Below, piece by piece: positions 47,393 to 59,022 of a DNA stretch of 64,000 nucleotides (the stretch's first letter is position 1; every line of letters starts with the position of its first letter). Where the stretch lies: NCBI GenBank assembly GCA_027605045.1, contig JAQFWX010000009.1, forward strand, positions 868,001 to 932,000, in the 5' to 3' direction. The DNA is from Phallus indusiatus. Lineage: Eukaryota > Basidiomycota > Agaricomycetes > Phallales > Phallaceae. The notes below the pieces were generated by a model. The model saw only the letters and a list, made by a program, of their open reading frames with translations. It made no database searches and was not told where the DNA came from. The position numbers and the translations under genes are program-made.

Positions 47393-48334
47393 ATGCGTTT
47401 CCAAACGATCAGAAATGAAGAACCAGCGGACGCTCGGGAAGCTCTGCAGAAGAAATATTATCTCTCTCAAAGCATCAAAAACAAGTCACTGGCGATACCG
47501 GAATACCGTCAGGCGACTTCGTTGAATAATTTGAGATCTCACTCGGGCACCTCGTCCCAACCCTTTCATTCAATTCCAAAAGCTCCATCCTCATCACCCT
47601 CGCCATCACCCCCCTCGCTTGTGCACTCTCTCCCTACCTCGCGGAGTGTTTCGCCTATACCCCCCGATTTGAACTACTATGCGGAAAACTGTAGTGTTTC
47701 TTCGCGAGCGCACGAAGAAGAATATTCAAGCTCCTCCGATGCATACGTCTACGAATATCAAAGGACGAATCTCCAGAGAAATCAGCAATACGAGCAACTT
47801 GCCATATTGAAATCGAAAGAGCCTCGTTTCGAAGAGGGAGGATTCTATCGTCCGTTATGTGTAGATGAAAAACAAGTGGAATACGTCCTTCATTACTGGG
47901 AAAAAGGATTGGGACTTGTTCCCACTGAAGATATCTACAACGGAATGCGAACGTTCGAAGCAGGTGTCCCTATCGACAAAATGAAGATCGAATTCTGCGC
48001 CGCTCTGGTTCATATCCTTGCTATAGCGATAGCGATCGGACGTTTGCCACCTCATTGCGCCAATCCAAAACAGATTGAGAATTATCTCGCTCAACTTCAT
48101 GACGAGGTGCGGCACACTCCAGATTATCTGTCGAAAGCAGTTCCCGTTCAAAGGGAGCATTGGCTACTCGGAACGGCGCGGGAGAGAGAACATGAAATCC
48201 TTTGGTTAGGCGAGCAAGCAGAAGGACTATTCTGGAACCGCCATAATAAGACTGTGCTGACGAATTATCAGAGATCACAAGAACCTTCCGATCGGGTGTT
48301 GGAGAATATGTTCGATACTTATATTCGATACTAA
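47393..48334 (+). CDS. Hypothetical protein, 313 aa, single exon
   Basis: I do not recognise the family. An ATG at 47393 (MRFQTIRNEE) is preceded by a TATA box and pyrimidine leader. Residues 1-50 are basic/polar; 50-90 is Ser/Pro-rich (IPKAPSSSPSPSPPSLVHSL) and 95-115 is acidic/Ser-rich (HEEEYSSSSDAYVYEY). The C-terminal two thirds look folded and helical, with FEEGGFYRPLCVDEKQVEYV, YNGMRTFEAGVPIDKM, a short hydrophobic stretch ALVHILAIAIAIGRLP and EREHEILWLGEQAEGLFWNR. The hydrophobic stretch is short for a membrane helix. No introns, unlike most neighbours. Could be lineage-specific. Confidence 0.68.
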   Translation: MRFQTIRNEEPADAREALQKKYYLSQSIKNKSLAIPEYRQATSLNNLRSHSGTSSQPFHSIPKAPSSSPSPSPPSLVHSLPTSRSVSPIPPDLNYYAENCSVSSRAHEEEYSSSSDAYVYEYQRTNLQRNQQYEQLAILKSKEPRFEEGGFYRPLCVDEKQVEYVLHYWEKGLGLVPTEDIYNGMRTFEAGVPIDKMKIEFCAALVHILAIAIAIGRLPPHCANPKQIENYLAQLHDEVRHTPDYLSKAVPVQREHWLLGTAREREHEILWLGEQAEGLFWNRHNKTVLTNYQRSQEPSDRVLENMFDTYIRY

Positions 48335-50078
48335 AGGCTAAAGGCTAAACGTGGTTTCATTAATGGTTGCTTGACCTTAACACATCGGGTGATAAATGGC
48401 GTTATCATCATCTGTAAAACTATCCAAATTCCACATCTCTTTTTCTTTCTGTATTACCCACATTACATGTACAAGTTGATCTAATAAACAAACAAACAAC
48501 TTATCAAATATTTTTGTATCTGGTTTGATGGGCTCGATCATAAATATTTTTAGGACGATCATCATGGATCGTATCAAAAGATAGTAACGCATATTTTAAA
48601 TTGCTGGACTTGATCTCAAGCATTTTGCAAAAGGGAGCAATATGAATTTTATGCAGCTCGGTTATCTGTTAAACGCGGTGAGCATACACAAGTCCCATGA
48701 TGGGCTTCACCAGGTCTGGCCCAATAATTACATAAATGCACTGCATCCAGCACGATCAATAACGGTATCATTTCGTGGGATCTGCAACAGCGATTCCCTT
48801 TCATATGTACGTATAACGCACGGTATCCGCATGGCTAAGTATGCCGACCTATGAGAAGGTAGATCTAGGCACCTTCATATCCGACGTGTGAAATAGATAG
48901 CAGAAGTTGATGAGACAAAAACGCGCAACACACGTTTTTCCACCAGGAACGATCTGAAAAAGGCGTCGTAAACTAGGAAAAATATATTCTTGCGAAAACT
49001 ACTTTATGATCGCAGTGTGTGGTTTTGGTTTCTGTTTTTGTTGACGTTTTTGATGATGGGGCTCTGACTTTCATGGTCCATGATATGGGGGAAGGGCGAA
49101 CTGGGCAAGTTGGGCAATTGTAAGCCGTAAATGATGGATGAACCACCTCCTTAGACGCACGATGTATACGCCGAAGGTATATTGGCGGACGATGGGTGCG
49201 AGGCCGCATCACACGGTGGCAACAAATCTCTGTTGAGATTTTTGGCAACGAAATCATGGAGCGAGGCATGCCTGGTCATCTGTTGGCCCGTTGCTGGAGA
49301 TAATATGAAATGTTTACATCGTATGCATAGCAAACTATCTTTTCTTTAGTATCACCTCACCTGTTGAAGTCCATGACGTCTAATTAAATACTGAAGACCC
49401 GTTTCTGGAAGGGTCTTGATGTCGGAGGAAGGCCGAAGAAGCTGTCAAGATCATGTCAATAAGAAGACAAACAATATAAAAGAAAAAAAAAAGATGAAAC
49501 GGAATTCCATTCCATATTAGCACGACTGCATTTCAAATTTCACGTCGTAGCCATGCAGAACAATACTAGTACTCCTAGTGCTACTAACATTGCAAAAAAC
49601 ACCTGGTCCTAGGGTAGAGTACCGCAAGTGTGGCACGCCCGGAGACTGCGGATTTTGCAAGAAAAAGACCAACTTTTTGCACACACTTAGTAGACTCGTT
49701 GATTTGCCAAAGTTGTTGGCTCAAGTTGGCTCAACTTCTAGGCTCAGTTTCAGGTTGATTCCAACTACGACGCGAGTCGGAGTTGTGGGCGTCGGTTGGT
49801 GCCGACTCCAGCCCGAGAAGCGGTAGACGCTCAATTGATTTTATTTTTTGGCCCAGTCTCGTTCCCTTTTCCTTTCCTACGCTGTTACTGCTTTATCTTT
49901 CCGGTTTCGCTCTTTATATTCCTCTCTTTCACGGGAAAGAACAACCCCCCACCCTACCGCTACCGTCAAACTAAATTCCTTTACCTTTTCCTCTCTTTCG
50001 GGGCTTCCTTTCGGGTTGCAGCCGCGCCTGCTCTACTTCGATCAGTCCAAGACAAAGAAAAGGGTGGCTTGATTGCGT
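48335..50078. other. Intergenic spacer with 5' leader of the TBC gene
   Basis: About 1.7 kb. A minus-strand open frame 49333-49151 (with TRHASLHDFVAKNLNR) has ordinary coding-like composition but no match or splice partner. 49840-50070 is strongly T/C-rich and is probably the 5' UTR of the SH3-TBC gene. Nothing else supported. Confidence 0.45.
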
Positions 50079-53000
50079 ATGGATGCTGCAGACTTGGCTC
50101 GCTGGACAAGATTTGCTGCAAAAGGTGGCATTGGAAAATGTACAGCTCTTCAAGACTGTGTCGCGGAGCGTCACGAGGATCTTATGTTTTTGAAGGCGAG
50201 TTGCTTTCACCTATGTCATATATCCTTCTCGTGAATGGGTGGCTGAGACGGCACTTTCTCTTTTGTTCTAGGATGACGAAATTATTGTGCTATTGCAGCT
50301 ACCCGAAGAAAATGAATTTCTCGTACGTCGACCTCAACTAGTTTCTCTCAAGTTTCTGACAATCACCTATTAAGGGTTTCTGCGAAGGTGTTGTCGGTCG
50401 CTTCAATGCATCTGCCGTTCAGTTCCATGGCAAACTAAAAAGACCCGTTCTTGCGAAACGTCAGTCTGGAGCTGCTGCTTCATCCTCCTCTCGTCCGGTA
50501 TCCCTGTCATCTCGTTCCCCGCAAAGTGATGCCCAAAGCCCCATATTTGGTGTATCAAGACAAGTTTCATCTCCCTCTCCTCTGGGCTTTTCCCTATCCC
50601 CAACTCTCAGATCAGATTCCCGAAATGGTGCACCCTTTTCCAACCATTCAACGCCATTCACCATTGCCCATCCTCACGCTACAGACCAAAACCACCACAA
50701 CCCCATTCCCAACCACAGCCACAATCGCATTCCTTCTGCCTCCTCATCTGTATCACATTATAGTAACCAATCTCATAATCGGAAACCATCCCAACCACAT
50801 GTTCATGACGCGAGCTCTCCTCTTACCGCGATCCCGCCACACGTACTTCACGGTCGCACTGTCAGCGCTACATCGTCCCATTCCGCGTATTCTTCTCATG
50901 CACCGAGTCGTACATCTTCACGAGCAGATTCATATCCGGCTACAGGTTCAGAGGAAACTTTCACGGATCATATAACTGCTTTATCTCCCATCCTGAACTC
51001 GCTGGGTTCTCAACCGCCACCACTGTCGCTTTCAAGCTCGGATGGTCCATCCTCACCATCTTCATTTCTCCCTTCTCCTCCATCCGCCACGATATCTTCA
51101 TTTCCTCAGCATACTACTTTCAAGCAGAGCGTTTCTCCATTATTCATCTCCCGGAATAGGGCTGCTTCGGAAAAACTTGTACCCCAAACGGAACCTTTGG
51201 AAACCATCAACCGCGCCGCAAGTAGTTCATATGCCCAACAAGTCTCTCATCACGGATGGTCTAACATTGATGATTTCGACAATCAAATGAAACGCCAGGA
51301 ACATGATGTGCATCTCTCTCAGGATCCAATGCTAATGATCGACGCTCTTGAAACAAGTCTTGCCAGCGTATACTCGGAACCCAGCGCCGAAATTCATAAA
51401 GAAGATTTGTTCCCACCAAGTAAAAGGCATTCCCAATTCCAGATCGGTAGTTCAGTGTTGGTAGAGGATAGCGATTATGATGTTGTCGCTCCCAAGGCCC
51501 TGACCACAAGCCCTGATCACTTATCGGATCCTGGTTATGAGATCGGTATGCAACTACTCAGGGAAGATACCGATCCAGAAGACGACGGTCAGGATCAAGA
51601 GGAAAGTTTCTCAAACATCGTTTCGGCAGATGTCCCGGTTATCTCTACTCAGGGTACCGCCATGCAACAGACGCTAATCAGGATCTTGAATGCCGACGAC
51701 AGTGATTCCAGCGACGAGGACATACTTGAGGAGGAAAATAGTTTTGCTAATACCACTGAGACACAATCCACATCGCTAGTTGTTCCTCGTTCGCCAAATG
51801 GGTCTGTCAAGTCCGGGATGGTTTTAGACAAATATGTCTTTCCTCGACCTCCAACTACTACCGAGGAAGACATTCGCCGAAGTAGAGCTTCTTCCATCCT
51901 ACGCACCGAAGCGGAAGAAGAGAATTGGGAGTCTGATGCTGATATATACGACGACTACCGTTACTCGCGGTATTCAATGTATTCGTCGTCTCCTGCGCAA
52001 TATAACTCGAAACGGGCTAGTCGGGCAAGCACGAAGAGCGGATGGTCGTCCAAGGCAGGCGAGCGACCGCCTATGCCAGACGAAGATTCCTGGAAGAAAG
52101 CCTTATTGAGTACCGAGGCGGACGAAGATTCGCTATTTAGTAAATATTTATCAGATAGAGGGGCGTCGGCCTCCGCGTCCGCTTCTGCGAGCGGGAGTCA
52201 GAGAGCTGCGTCTCCCGTGCTTCCGTCATCGTCTGCCAAGGATATCATTCCAACTTCTTCTTTTGTAGTCGTTTCACCGTCATCTGATGCTGAGAAAGAG
52301 AAGAACACAAAACGTACGCCGTCTCCTGTGCAGGTTTTGACAATAGCAGGGTCTACGGCCGCCAATACACTGAGTGTGATATCGCCGTTAACCCGAGCAT
52401 TCCGTAGTAGTATGGAATCGAGGTATTCAGATGGTGAAAGCGGAGATGATGAAAGGGACGATCGTAGGAACACTTTAACAAGGAGCAATATAACGTCACG
52501 GCTTGCGGATGCTGATAATAATGAAGCAAACCTCTCGAGGTCGAAGTCGCTGAAATCGGAAGATGCAGTTTCTGCTTCCTCCTCTCCTCGTGAGAAGATC
52601 GAAAGCAAAAGGCAATCGAGAAGTCCTACTACTTCCGAGAATCTGACACGTGTTTCACCACCTACATTTCGAATTGACGTGACAGCTCATCGGGGGAACG
52701 GTGCAATTGAATCGTCTGGCGAACGGAGGAGGAGCCAAGCGTTTACTACTACTGAGTTGGCACAACAAACTCAACCACCATCTCCCAATCCGGAAAGTCA
52801 TCTTCGCGTTGATACACCTAATAGTCATTCGAGTTCCGCGCCTCCCTCGCCTCTTCAGCCTGGTTTCCCTCCTTCGCCTTCCGCCATGACGTTTCAGACT
52901 TCGGGTTCATTTCATATTACTGCCAAACCTATCGCTTCTTCCAATATTCCAGCTTCATTGATGCCTGCGACTCCTTCCTCTCCAACAACACCAACAACAC

Positions 53001-56000
53001 CAACAACGCCTTCTTCCTCTCGTAATCCTATTACGCCACCGGCTATTCCTTTCAAGGGTACATTACCTCCGGGTTTACCTCCAGCGCACATGCAACAATT
53101 CCAGCAAGGTGGTCAATTGCCACCGCAATTTCAACAACCTTATAGACACGGAATGGACTCCATTCCCTCAATTATGCATATGGCTATCCAACAACGCGCT
53201 CCGACTATTCAGGGCCATACACTAACGGATCTCGCTAGTTCGACGGGACCTGTACTGATTTCATTCATTTTGCCAGGGATGCAGCCTCCACCTTCTCACA
53301 TGTCTACTTTACCTCGTCCTCAGCCTGCTCCCCAATATGGTCCTTATGGTGTTCCGGTAGTACAAGATCAGCGATCTTTGACCCCTCAAAATGCAAATAC
53401 CGCTGGCGGCGTTCAGCCTAATCAGATACCCATCGCCACACCTCCTGCATTGTTACCGTTATCTTCGCAACAAGCGTTCCTTGGACATGGACTCGGGCAG
53501 CAGAAACAACAACAACAACAGCAACTGCAACAGCCTGTACATAACCAGCCAGCCGTTGCCACGCGATCTAATTCAGCACAATCACAATTTTCTGGTTCTG
53601 GTTCTTCTATCCGGCCGGAAGAGCAGCGAGACGCTTCCAATGCTGCTTCACAACCTTTACCTCGTGCTAATTTTTTCCCTAAAGTTGGACAACCGAGGCC
53701 TCGTTCGAGATCCTTTTCGGACTTCACTTCTGAAATTACGGATAGAGTTGCCAGAACACTAGATAAACCTCGCAGGTATGGTATCTTCCCTTCTTTTATA
53801 AAGAGGTCTTCTCCCCACTTCATTTTCTCTTCCACGTTTTTTTTCCCTCTCCTTTTTTTCTCTCTTTTTTAATTCAAGTTGCTAAATTTTGTTTACTAGT
53901 CAGGATGAAGTTAATGTTGTAACTGGTAACGCTACAGACGGCATGTTTCGCTCCAATTCGCCATCCATATTTGGTACCATTCGAGGTAAACCTCGACCAA
54001 CCCACGGGCCGTCGCCACTCTCACTTCCTCCCACCACCAACGTCGTCGTCCAGTCGGCACCGAACTCTCCAACGCCGTTACAGCTGTCTTCGAATCCGTT
54101 GTCACGAATACATCCTTTTGGAAACAAATTGCCACCAACATCGTCATCATCATCAACTGCTCCATCTGATGTTCAGGAACCACAGCCTAAGCGTAATAAC
54201 AACGCTAGCAACAGCACCAAGCGGCAGTCGCCATTAGGAGGAACCCGAGGTCCCCAATCTCCAGTTGCAGTATCCCCTTCTTCAATCAGTTTCCCCATTC
54301 AAAGGGGGGATAGTAACGTTCAACGCCACCAACGAGTCTCCGGGCACCTTTCCGAAGAAGATTCTAGCTCTCCGGGGCCTGCGTCATCTCTCAGACCGCC
54401 AATCCTGAGACATTCGAATGAGAGCGAGCGGACTGGTTCTGGCTCTGATGCTATGTCGCCTCTCTCGATAACAAACCACAGTCCCGTTTCTTCGTTGAAT
54501 CGTCACATTTCTCTTCGACCGAAAATCTCTATACCCACTCTTCGGTCTAGCAAATCGCGGCATGAGAGTCATGGCTCGCCTATGACTCCCAATGCAGGTG
54601 TGGACGAAGATACGGTCCAGATTAAAGACACCGAGTTCGAACTGGTTAAACCTATGCCGAGTCTTGCTGCTTCAGAGTTTCATTACGCAGATGAAAGTGC
54701 TAGCTCTAAAGACGCTCTTTCTCTCGTGACGGATATGCGGTCTGATTCTAACGGCGAGAGACATTTAGGTCCGTCGACACCTTCAAGCGATCGTGCTGGT
54801 GGTATGACCTCTTCGGCGTCTTTAGATTCCGCGTCGAAGAGAAACAAAGGATACGATCCTAATCTCGTCGTGCAAGCTCATCGAGATCGGGAGCTCAAGT
54901 GGATATATCTTATGAACTCTACTGATTCTGCACAAGCGAGGAAGAATAAGAAGGTTAAAAAGCTGCTGTTAGAAGGTGTACCTTCGAGTGTGCGGTATCT
55001 TGTCTGGGCGCATGTTATCAATAGTGGCTCGAAGAAGATCCCGAATGTGTATGGTCAGTTGAGCAAGCGTCGTCCGCCCTTCGCAAGTGAGATTGAGAGA
55101 GATGTTCGAGAGTACGTTTATGTAATGGGTGTGGTAACAATGACTTGACGACGTTCTTTTCTAGATTATACCCTGATAATCCTCAAATGTCCGATCCAAA
55201 CGGGAGCTTGGTGTCAGTTTTGTTTGCGTATATTGCTATGGTTCCGGATTTGAAATACCATCGAGGTATGTGCTTGTGTGTTCGAAAGAAGTATACGTTG
55301 TAATGACGGTTGCAGGGCTGACGATCATTGCTGGACATCTATTGCTCCAATCACCAGAGGAAGATGCATTTTGGACATTCTTGGCTATGATGGACCTATA
55401 CCTACGTCCGTACTTCACGCCAACCTCTTCTTCGATGAATGTGGATACCACGTTATTTGTCAAGGCTGTTGAAGCTATGGATAACCAATTAGCCACGCGT
55501 CTGATCGCTGAGCTCAATGTCCGCCCGCTGGAATTATGTGGTGTTTGGTGCGCAATGTGCATTTTTTCACGACAAATCAAACTGATGTTTAATTGATTAG
55601 GTTTTCGTCTATGTTTGCTGGATCACTTCCATTACCCCATTTACATCGTGTCTGGGACCTATTTTTCTATGAAGGTAGGCTAAAACTATAGTATTCCTTT
55701 TGGTAAATCCTTAATTTTATTTCTAGGTATTCCATTCCTCTTTAGAGTTGGATTGGCGATTCTTTCATTATCACGGCGACATTTCATGGAAAGCAATTCG
55801 AGCAACGAAGTACCACCTTTGCAGTACCTTTTACGCCCGCCACCGGAAATTCTACCATCTGATCCAGACCAGTTTATTGCATTGGTATACAGTATGAAGT
55901 TGAAGGACGACGACATACGTAAATCGCGTCACAAGATGGAAGTATTGGCGAAACAACAACAACAGCGCAGTAAAATAGCCCCATCGAATCAAACGCCCGT

Positions 56001-56025
56001 TCACCCTCATTTGCATGGCCGGTAG
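50079..56025 (+). CDS. SH3 domain and TBC domain Rab GTPase-activating protein, 1828 aa
   Basis: Predicted GAP for a Rab GTPase, acting on vesicle traffic. Exons 50079..50195, 50272..50322, 50375..53775, 53900..55111, 55165..55265, 55316..55547, 55601..55674, 55727..56025; total 5487 nt, all in phase. The start MDAADLARWTRFAAKGGIGK has an in-frame stop upstream. Residues 30-80 read as an SH3 domain (AERHEDLMFLKDDEIIVLLQ, GFCEGVVGRFNASAVQF). About 1200 residues of Ser/Pro/Thr-rich disordered sequence follow, with TPTTPTTPSSS and a Gln-rich run near 53497-53545. The TBC domain spans about aa 1495 to 1770: RELKWIYLMNS, GVPSSVRYLVWAHVINSGSK, arginine-finger box IERDVRELYPDN, YIAMVPDLKYHRGLTIIAGH, WTFLAMMDLYLRPYF, LPLPHLHRVWDLFFYEGIPF. 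The usual YxQ glutamine finger is YHR here. The first intron uses a GC donor. Confidence 0.9.
50196..50271 (+). other. GC-AG intron
   Basis: The first intron of the SH3-TBC gene begins GCGAGT after AAG and ends TTCTAG. Only this junction keeps the SH3 frame (FLK then DDEIIVLL). AAG|GCGAGT is a strong match to the donor consensus apart from the T-to-C change. Confidence 0.65.
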
Positions 56026-57099
56026 ATCCACGTCATCATTCATGTTAATTTCAATTTCGAATTTCTTCCGTCTTTTCACACACGCACACACCCTTCTTTT
56101 CTCCATTTGTTTTCTTTTTAATTTCCTTTCGAACGAAGACATCACTGGTGGTGAAAGAATGTTTCATTATTTCACTTAATGCTCGATATGAATACGCCGC
56201 TATTTCCGGTTTCATCAAGTTTTTGAATTCCATTTTATTGACAGAAACCGACGGACTTCTTGTTTATATATATATTTCTTTTCATGCAACGCAATTGTTT
56301 TTCTTCTTTGGTCATTTCGTCTCCGCTGTCGTTTCCGCTATTCATTCAACAAAGCCATGGTGTATTCTAGAAATCAATTTTTTTTTTCTCTTTTTATAAT
56401 TCTCGTTACGATAACTAGCTGTTTGAAATTTCGTTCTGATTCGGAAAGCTGGACATGTGGATATTTTATTATTCGGGGCCGGTGTAGGTATATTATTATC
56501 ATCAAGTGGAATTTAATGAAGTTCATTGGTGGAAGGGCTCAAGGCTTCTCGGTTCTCAAATAAAATCAATATACGTATATGTACATTCTTCCCCGGGCCT
56601 CAAGGCCTCAAGCTTAAGCTTCAAGCCCTTCCAAATCATTGGTCGTCAACACGTTTTTGGACCCACTTTTATGAAGCTACTTTAAAATTTACAAGAGGAT
56701 ACAGGGATATAGAATAGCGGTTATATTACTTTATTGCACCTCAGAGTCGTTCTCTACAATTTTCTAGTTATACGGCGAAGGGCTTGACAAGTTTGTAGTT
56801 ATTTGCAAAATAGTTTTCCTCGGCTAACCTCGCTTACCACCCAATTAGCCGAGGAAAACTAATTTGCAAAGGGGTGTAAATCATCGTACTTTAGAATGAT
56901 CATCGATCAAGGATTTGCTTGGGTTATATGATAGACAGTCACTTCAGCCAGTACGTCCTCCCGATTCGTCCTCTTCACTGTCTACAAAAGTTTCCTTGAT
57001 TCTCTTCAACCGGACTACATTTTACTTGAAGTCGGTTCGCTTCATTTCAGTCCAATCGGGGAAAAACTCTTCCGAGGCCTCGTTTTGCCTCTTGAAAAG
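56026..57099. other. 3' flank and spacer
   Basis: About 1 kb of T-rich 3' flank of the SH3-TBC gene. It includes a near-perfect short inverted repeat at about 56813-56862 (TTTTCCTCGGCTAACC ... TTAGCCGAGGAAAA), which may be a small element end or a hairpin. No gene supported. Confidence 0.45.
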
Positions 57100-57450
57100 C
57101 CCATTGTATGTAGGTGATGATACTAGTAGTCTGGAGAATCTGACGGCGAACTCGACTCCAAATATCCCTGCTGACGCAATCCCTTCTCGACCATCTTTCG
57201 AGAAATTACTTCCTCAGGCTGCTTTTTTTCTAGCGTCTTCAGCTTTCTGTTGAGCTTCCGCCTCTCGTTCCTCTTCCTCTCGTTTCTAGCCTCTCGCGCT
57301 CCGTTTGCTCCCTCGCCGTACGAATTCTTCTCATATACGCTAATTCATGTATTCGTATTCCTCATCATCCTGTAGTGTTGGGGAAACGATTTCGAGAAAA
57401 CCAGGATCGGGGGTAATTGCTCGAATGAACGTCATTTTAGGATTGACATT
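57100..57450 (-). pseudogene. Unidentified broken coding fragment (charged coiled-coil)
   Basis: On the minus strand from about 57440, MTFIRAITPDPGFLEIVSPT leads into DDEEYEYM. After a frame change comes HELAYMRRIRTAREQTERER, after another EEEEREAEAQQKAEDARK, and after a third EEVISRKMVEKGLRQQGYLE and SSSPSDSPDY with a stop. The strongly charged, helix-forming composition continues smoothly across at least three frame breaks. This indicates a real gene that has decayed, or sequence errors. I cannot name the family. Confidence 0.4.
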
Positions 57451-57598
57451 TCATAGCATGACTCCGATGTTTTAACTTCTGAAGAAAACAAAACAACTAA
57501 GGACTTTAAATTCGAATGCGTTTGTGAATCGTGATAACAAACAAACAGAGAAACCTTGTTCATTAATTTTCTCACAATACAACACCGGTCTTTACTAA

Positions 57599-58280
57599 CT
57601 AATTCGTGACAGTTACTTTGAGAGAGTTTGACCGAATTGAATCTTCACGTTCGGCTTTCAAATTATATACTCCAACCTTGTCAAACGTCAAAGTAGCATG
57701 TCCGTCAGCATCCGTCAACTGTCCACCGACGCTTGCTTTCGGTATTGGGATATTTTTTGCTCCATCAATAACTGTAACAGTGATGGGTTGATTTATTCGA
57801 GCTGTTTCTGGGCCGGAGAGGAACAAGAAATGCTGCTTGTTGAACCCGTCAAAGGCCCATAAGATCTTGTCCGTGGATGTGACGTGTTGTTGACAACCCC
57901 CTTTGGTATCTTGGAAGTTAAGCAACAAACGCCAAGATTTTTTGTCTGTGCTGCTTGTATCTTCGATGCGCGTGATCAAGAAATCATCGAATTTGGGATA
58001 AAAGGTTCTATATCGTTAGTGGCAAATGTTAATGGAGTCAGAAACATGGTACGCAATTACAAGCTTACCCATCGAAGGTGAATTTGTTTTTTTCTGCTGC
58101 ATCCGCAAGAGCTGTGGTAGATGTTGGTCCAGGATGACAACTTGCGCCGTTGTTTGTGCCATCACAGCAGTGGGTACCACCGCTGGCGGTCGTTATAGAA
58201 CGGGGGCCAGTCAGGACCTCTCCCTCAAAAATCGTTGAATATCCTTCGATGCGTATATTCGCAAGAGTAGGAGTAGACAT
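57599..58280 (-). CDS. DUF4430-type protein, 206 aa
   Basis: Two exons, complement join(57599..58007, 58069..58280), in phase. Start MSTPTLANIRIEGYSTIFEG; then TASGGTHCCDGTNNGASCHP, KNKFTFDG|TFYPKFDDFLITRI, WRLLLNFQDTKGGCQQHV, ILWAFDGFNKQHFLFLSGP, a Pro/Val-rich beta region VTVIDGAKNIPIPKASVGGQ, and GVYNLKAEREDSIRSNSLKV. I recognise this as the fungal DUF4430 (transcobalamin-C-terminal-like) family followed by an Ig-like carboxypeptidase-regulatory-type domain. Family members are commonly secreted; this model has no signal peptide unless a missed upstream exon exists. The Cys residues are conserved. Ligand unknown. Confidence 0.8.
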
Positions 58281-58437
58281 CCGATACGGTGAAAAATCAA
58301 AAGTGTGGAAACGCAAAGAAAGAAAGAGCTTGTTGGGCGAAGGGATACGAACAGTAATGGTTTTTTTTTGACTGCATTCGATTAAATAGTCTCGTTTGAA
58401 ATATATTCGGACACGACATGATATCGATGATAGCACA

Positions 58438-58690
58438 TGGTACACGCTATACTTTCTTCCGGTTGGCTTGCTTCTGTGTGAAAGCTCTCGTCAACTGAAT
58501 GGACAGTTAATCGCTTTAGCGCATTAGCACACGGTATCGTATGGCTGGGGTTCTCAAGATCTCAATTGTCAACCAAATTCGGCTGCTTAATCTTGAGCTT
58601 AAATTCGACGAAGGGATCGGAGTCGCTCAGCTGTCAGATCAGGTCAGATCTTGTCAGAGCCTGTTAGCAGTGCTAGTGCCGGGGCTCGGC
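58438..58690 (+). repeat. Repeat R, copy 2 (partial)
   Basis: Matches 62395-62602 directly and 23065-23300 in reverse complement. It has small insertions (an extra CAGATCAGGTCAGATC segment near 58640) and runs on into the MFS copy 2 promoter. Confidence 0.7.
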
Positions 58691-58927
58691 ACCGGCTCGT
58701 ACTCTCTCACGATGTGACCGATTCAGTTTCGGTTCGGGAAAGTTAGTACAAAGTTCAAACTACCTTCGTATAACTATTTCAACGAATATTTCGGTCTCTT
58801 TTTGTACTCATACATATGCCCCATTCAAACTATTGAAGTACATCCGGACTTACTTTCTACTTCGAATGGAGTTCTTTTCAATTGCTTTTCAATTCGTAGT
58901 ATGTACACTCAACCTTCGGTTCCGAGG

Positions 58928-58934
58928 ATATAAG
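58928..58934 (+). promoter_or_regulatory. TATA-like box of MFS copy 2
   Basis: ATATAAG about 90 bp before the ATG at 59023, in the context TCCGAGGATATAAG, conserved with copy 1. Confidence 0.5.
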
Positions 58935-59022
58935 CATCTGTTACATAACAAACACCGCAAATCCCCGTCCTAGCTGTGTTCTTTTCTACCCAAGAGGCTC
59001 TGCTACCACTTGTTATTCGACA

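Noticed and set aside
53422..53835. Cys-rich 137-codon minus ORF
   Set aside because: Antisense of the Gln-rich CAA/CAG run in the SH3-TBC gene.
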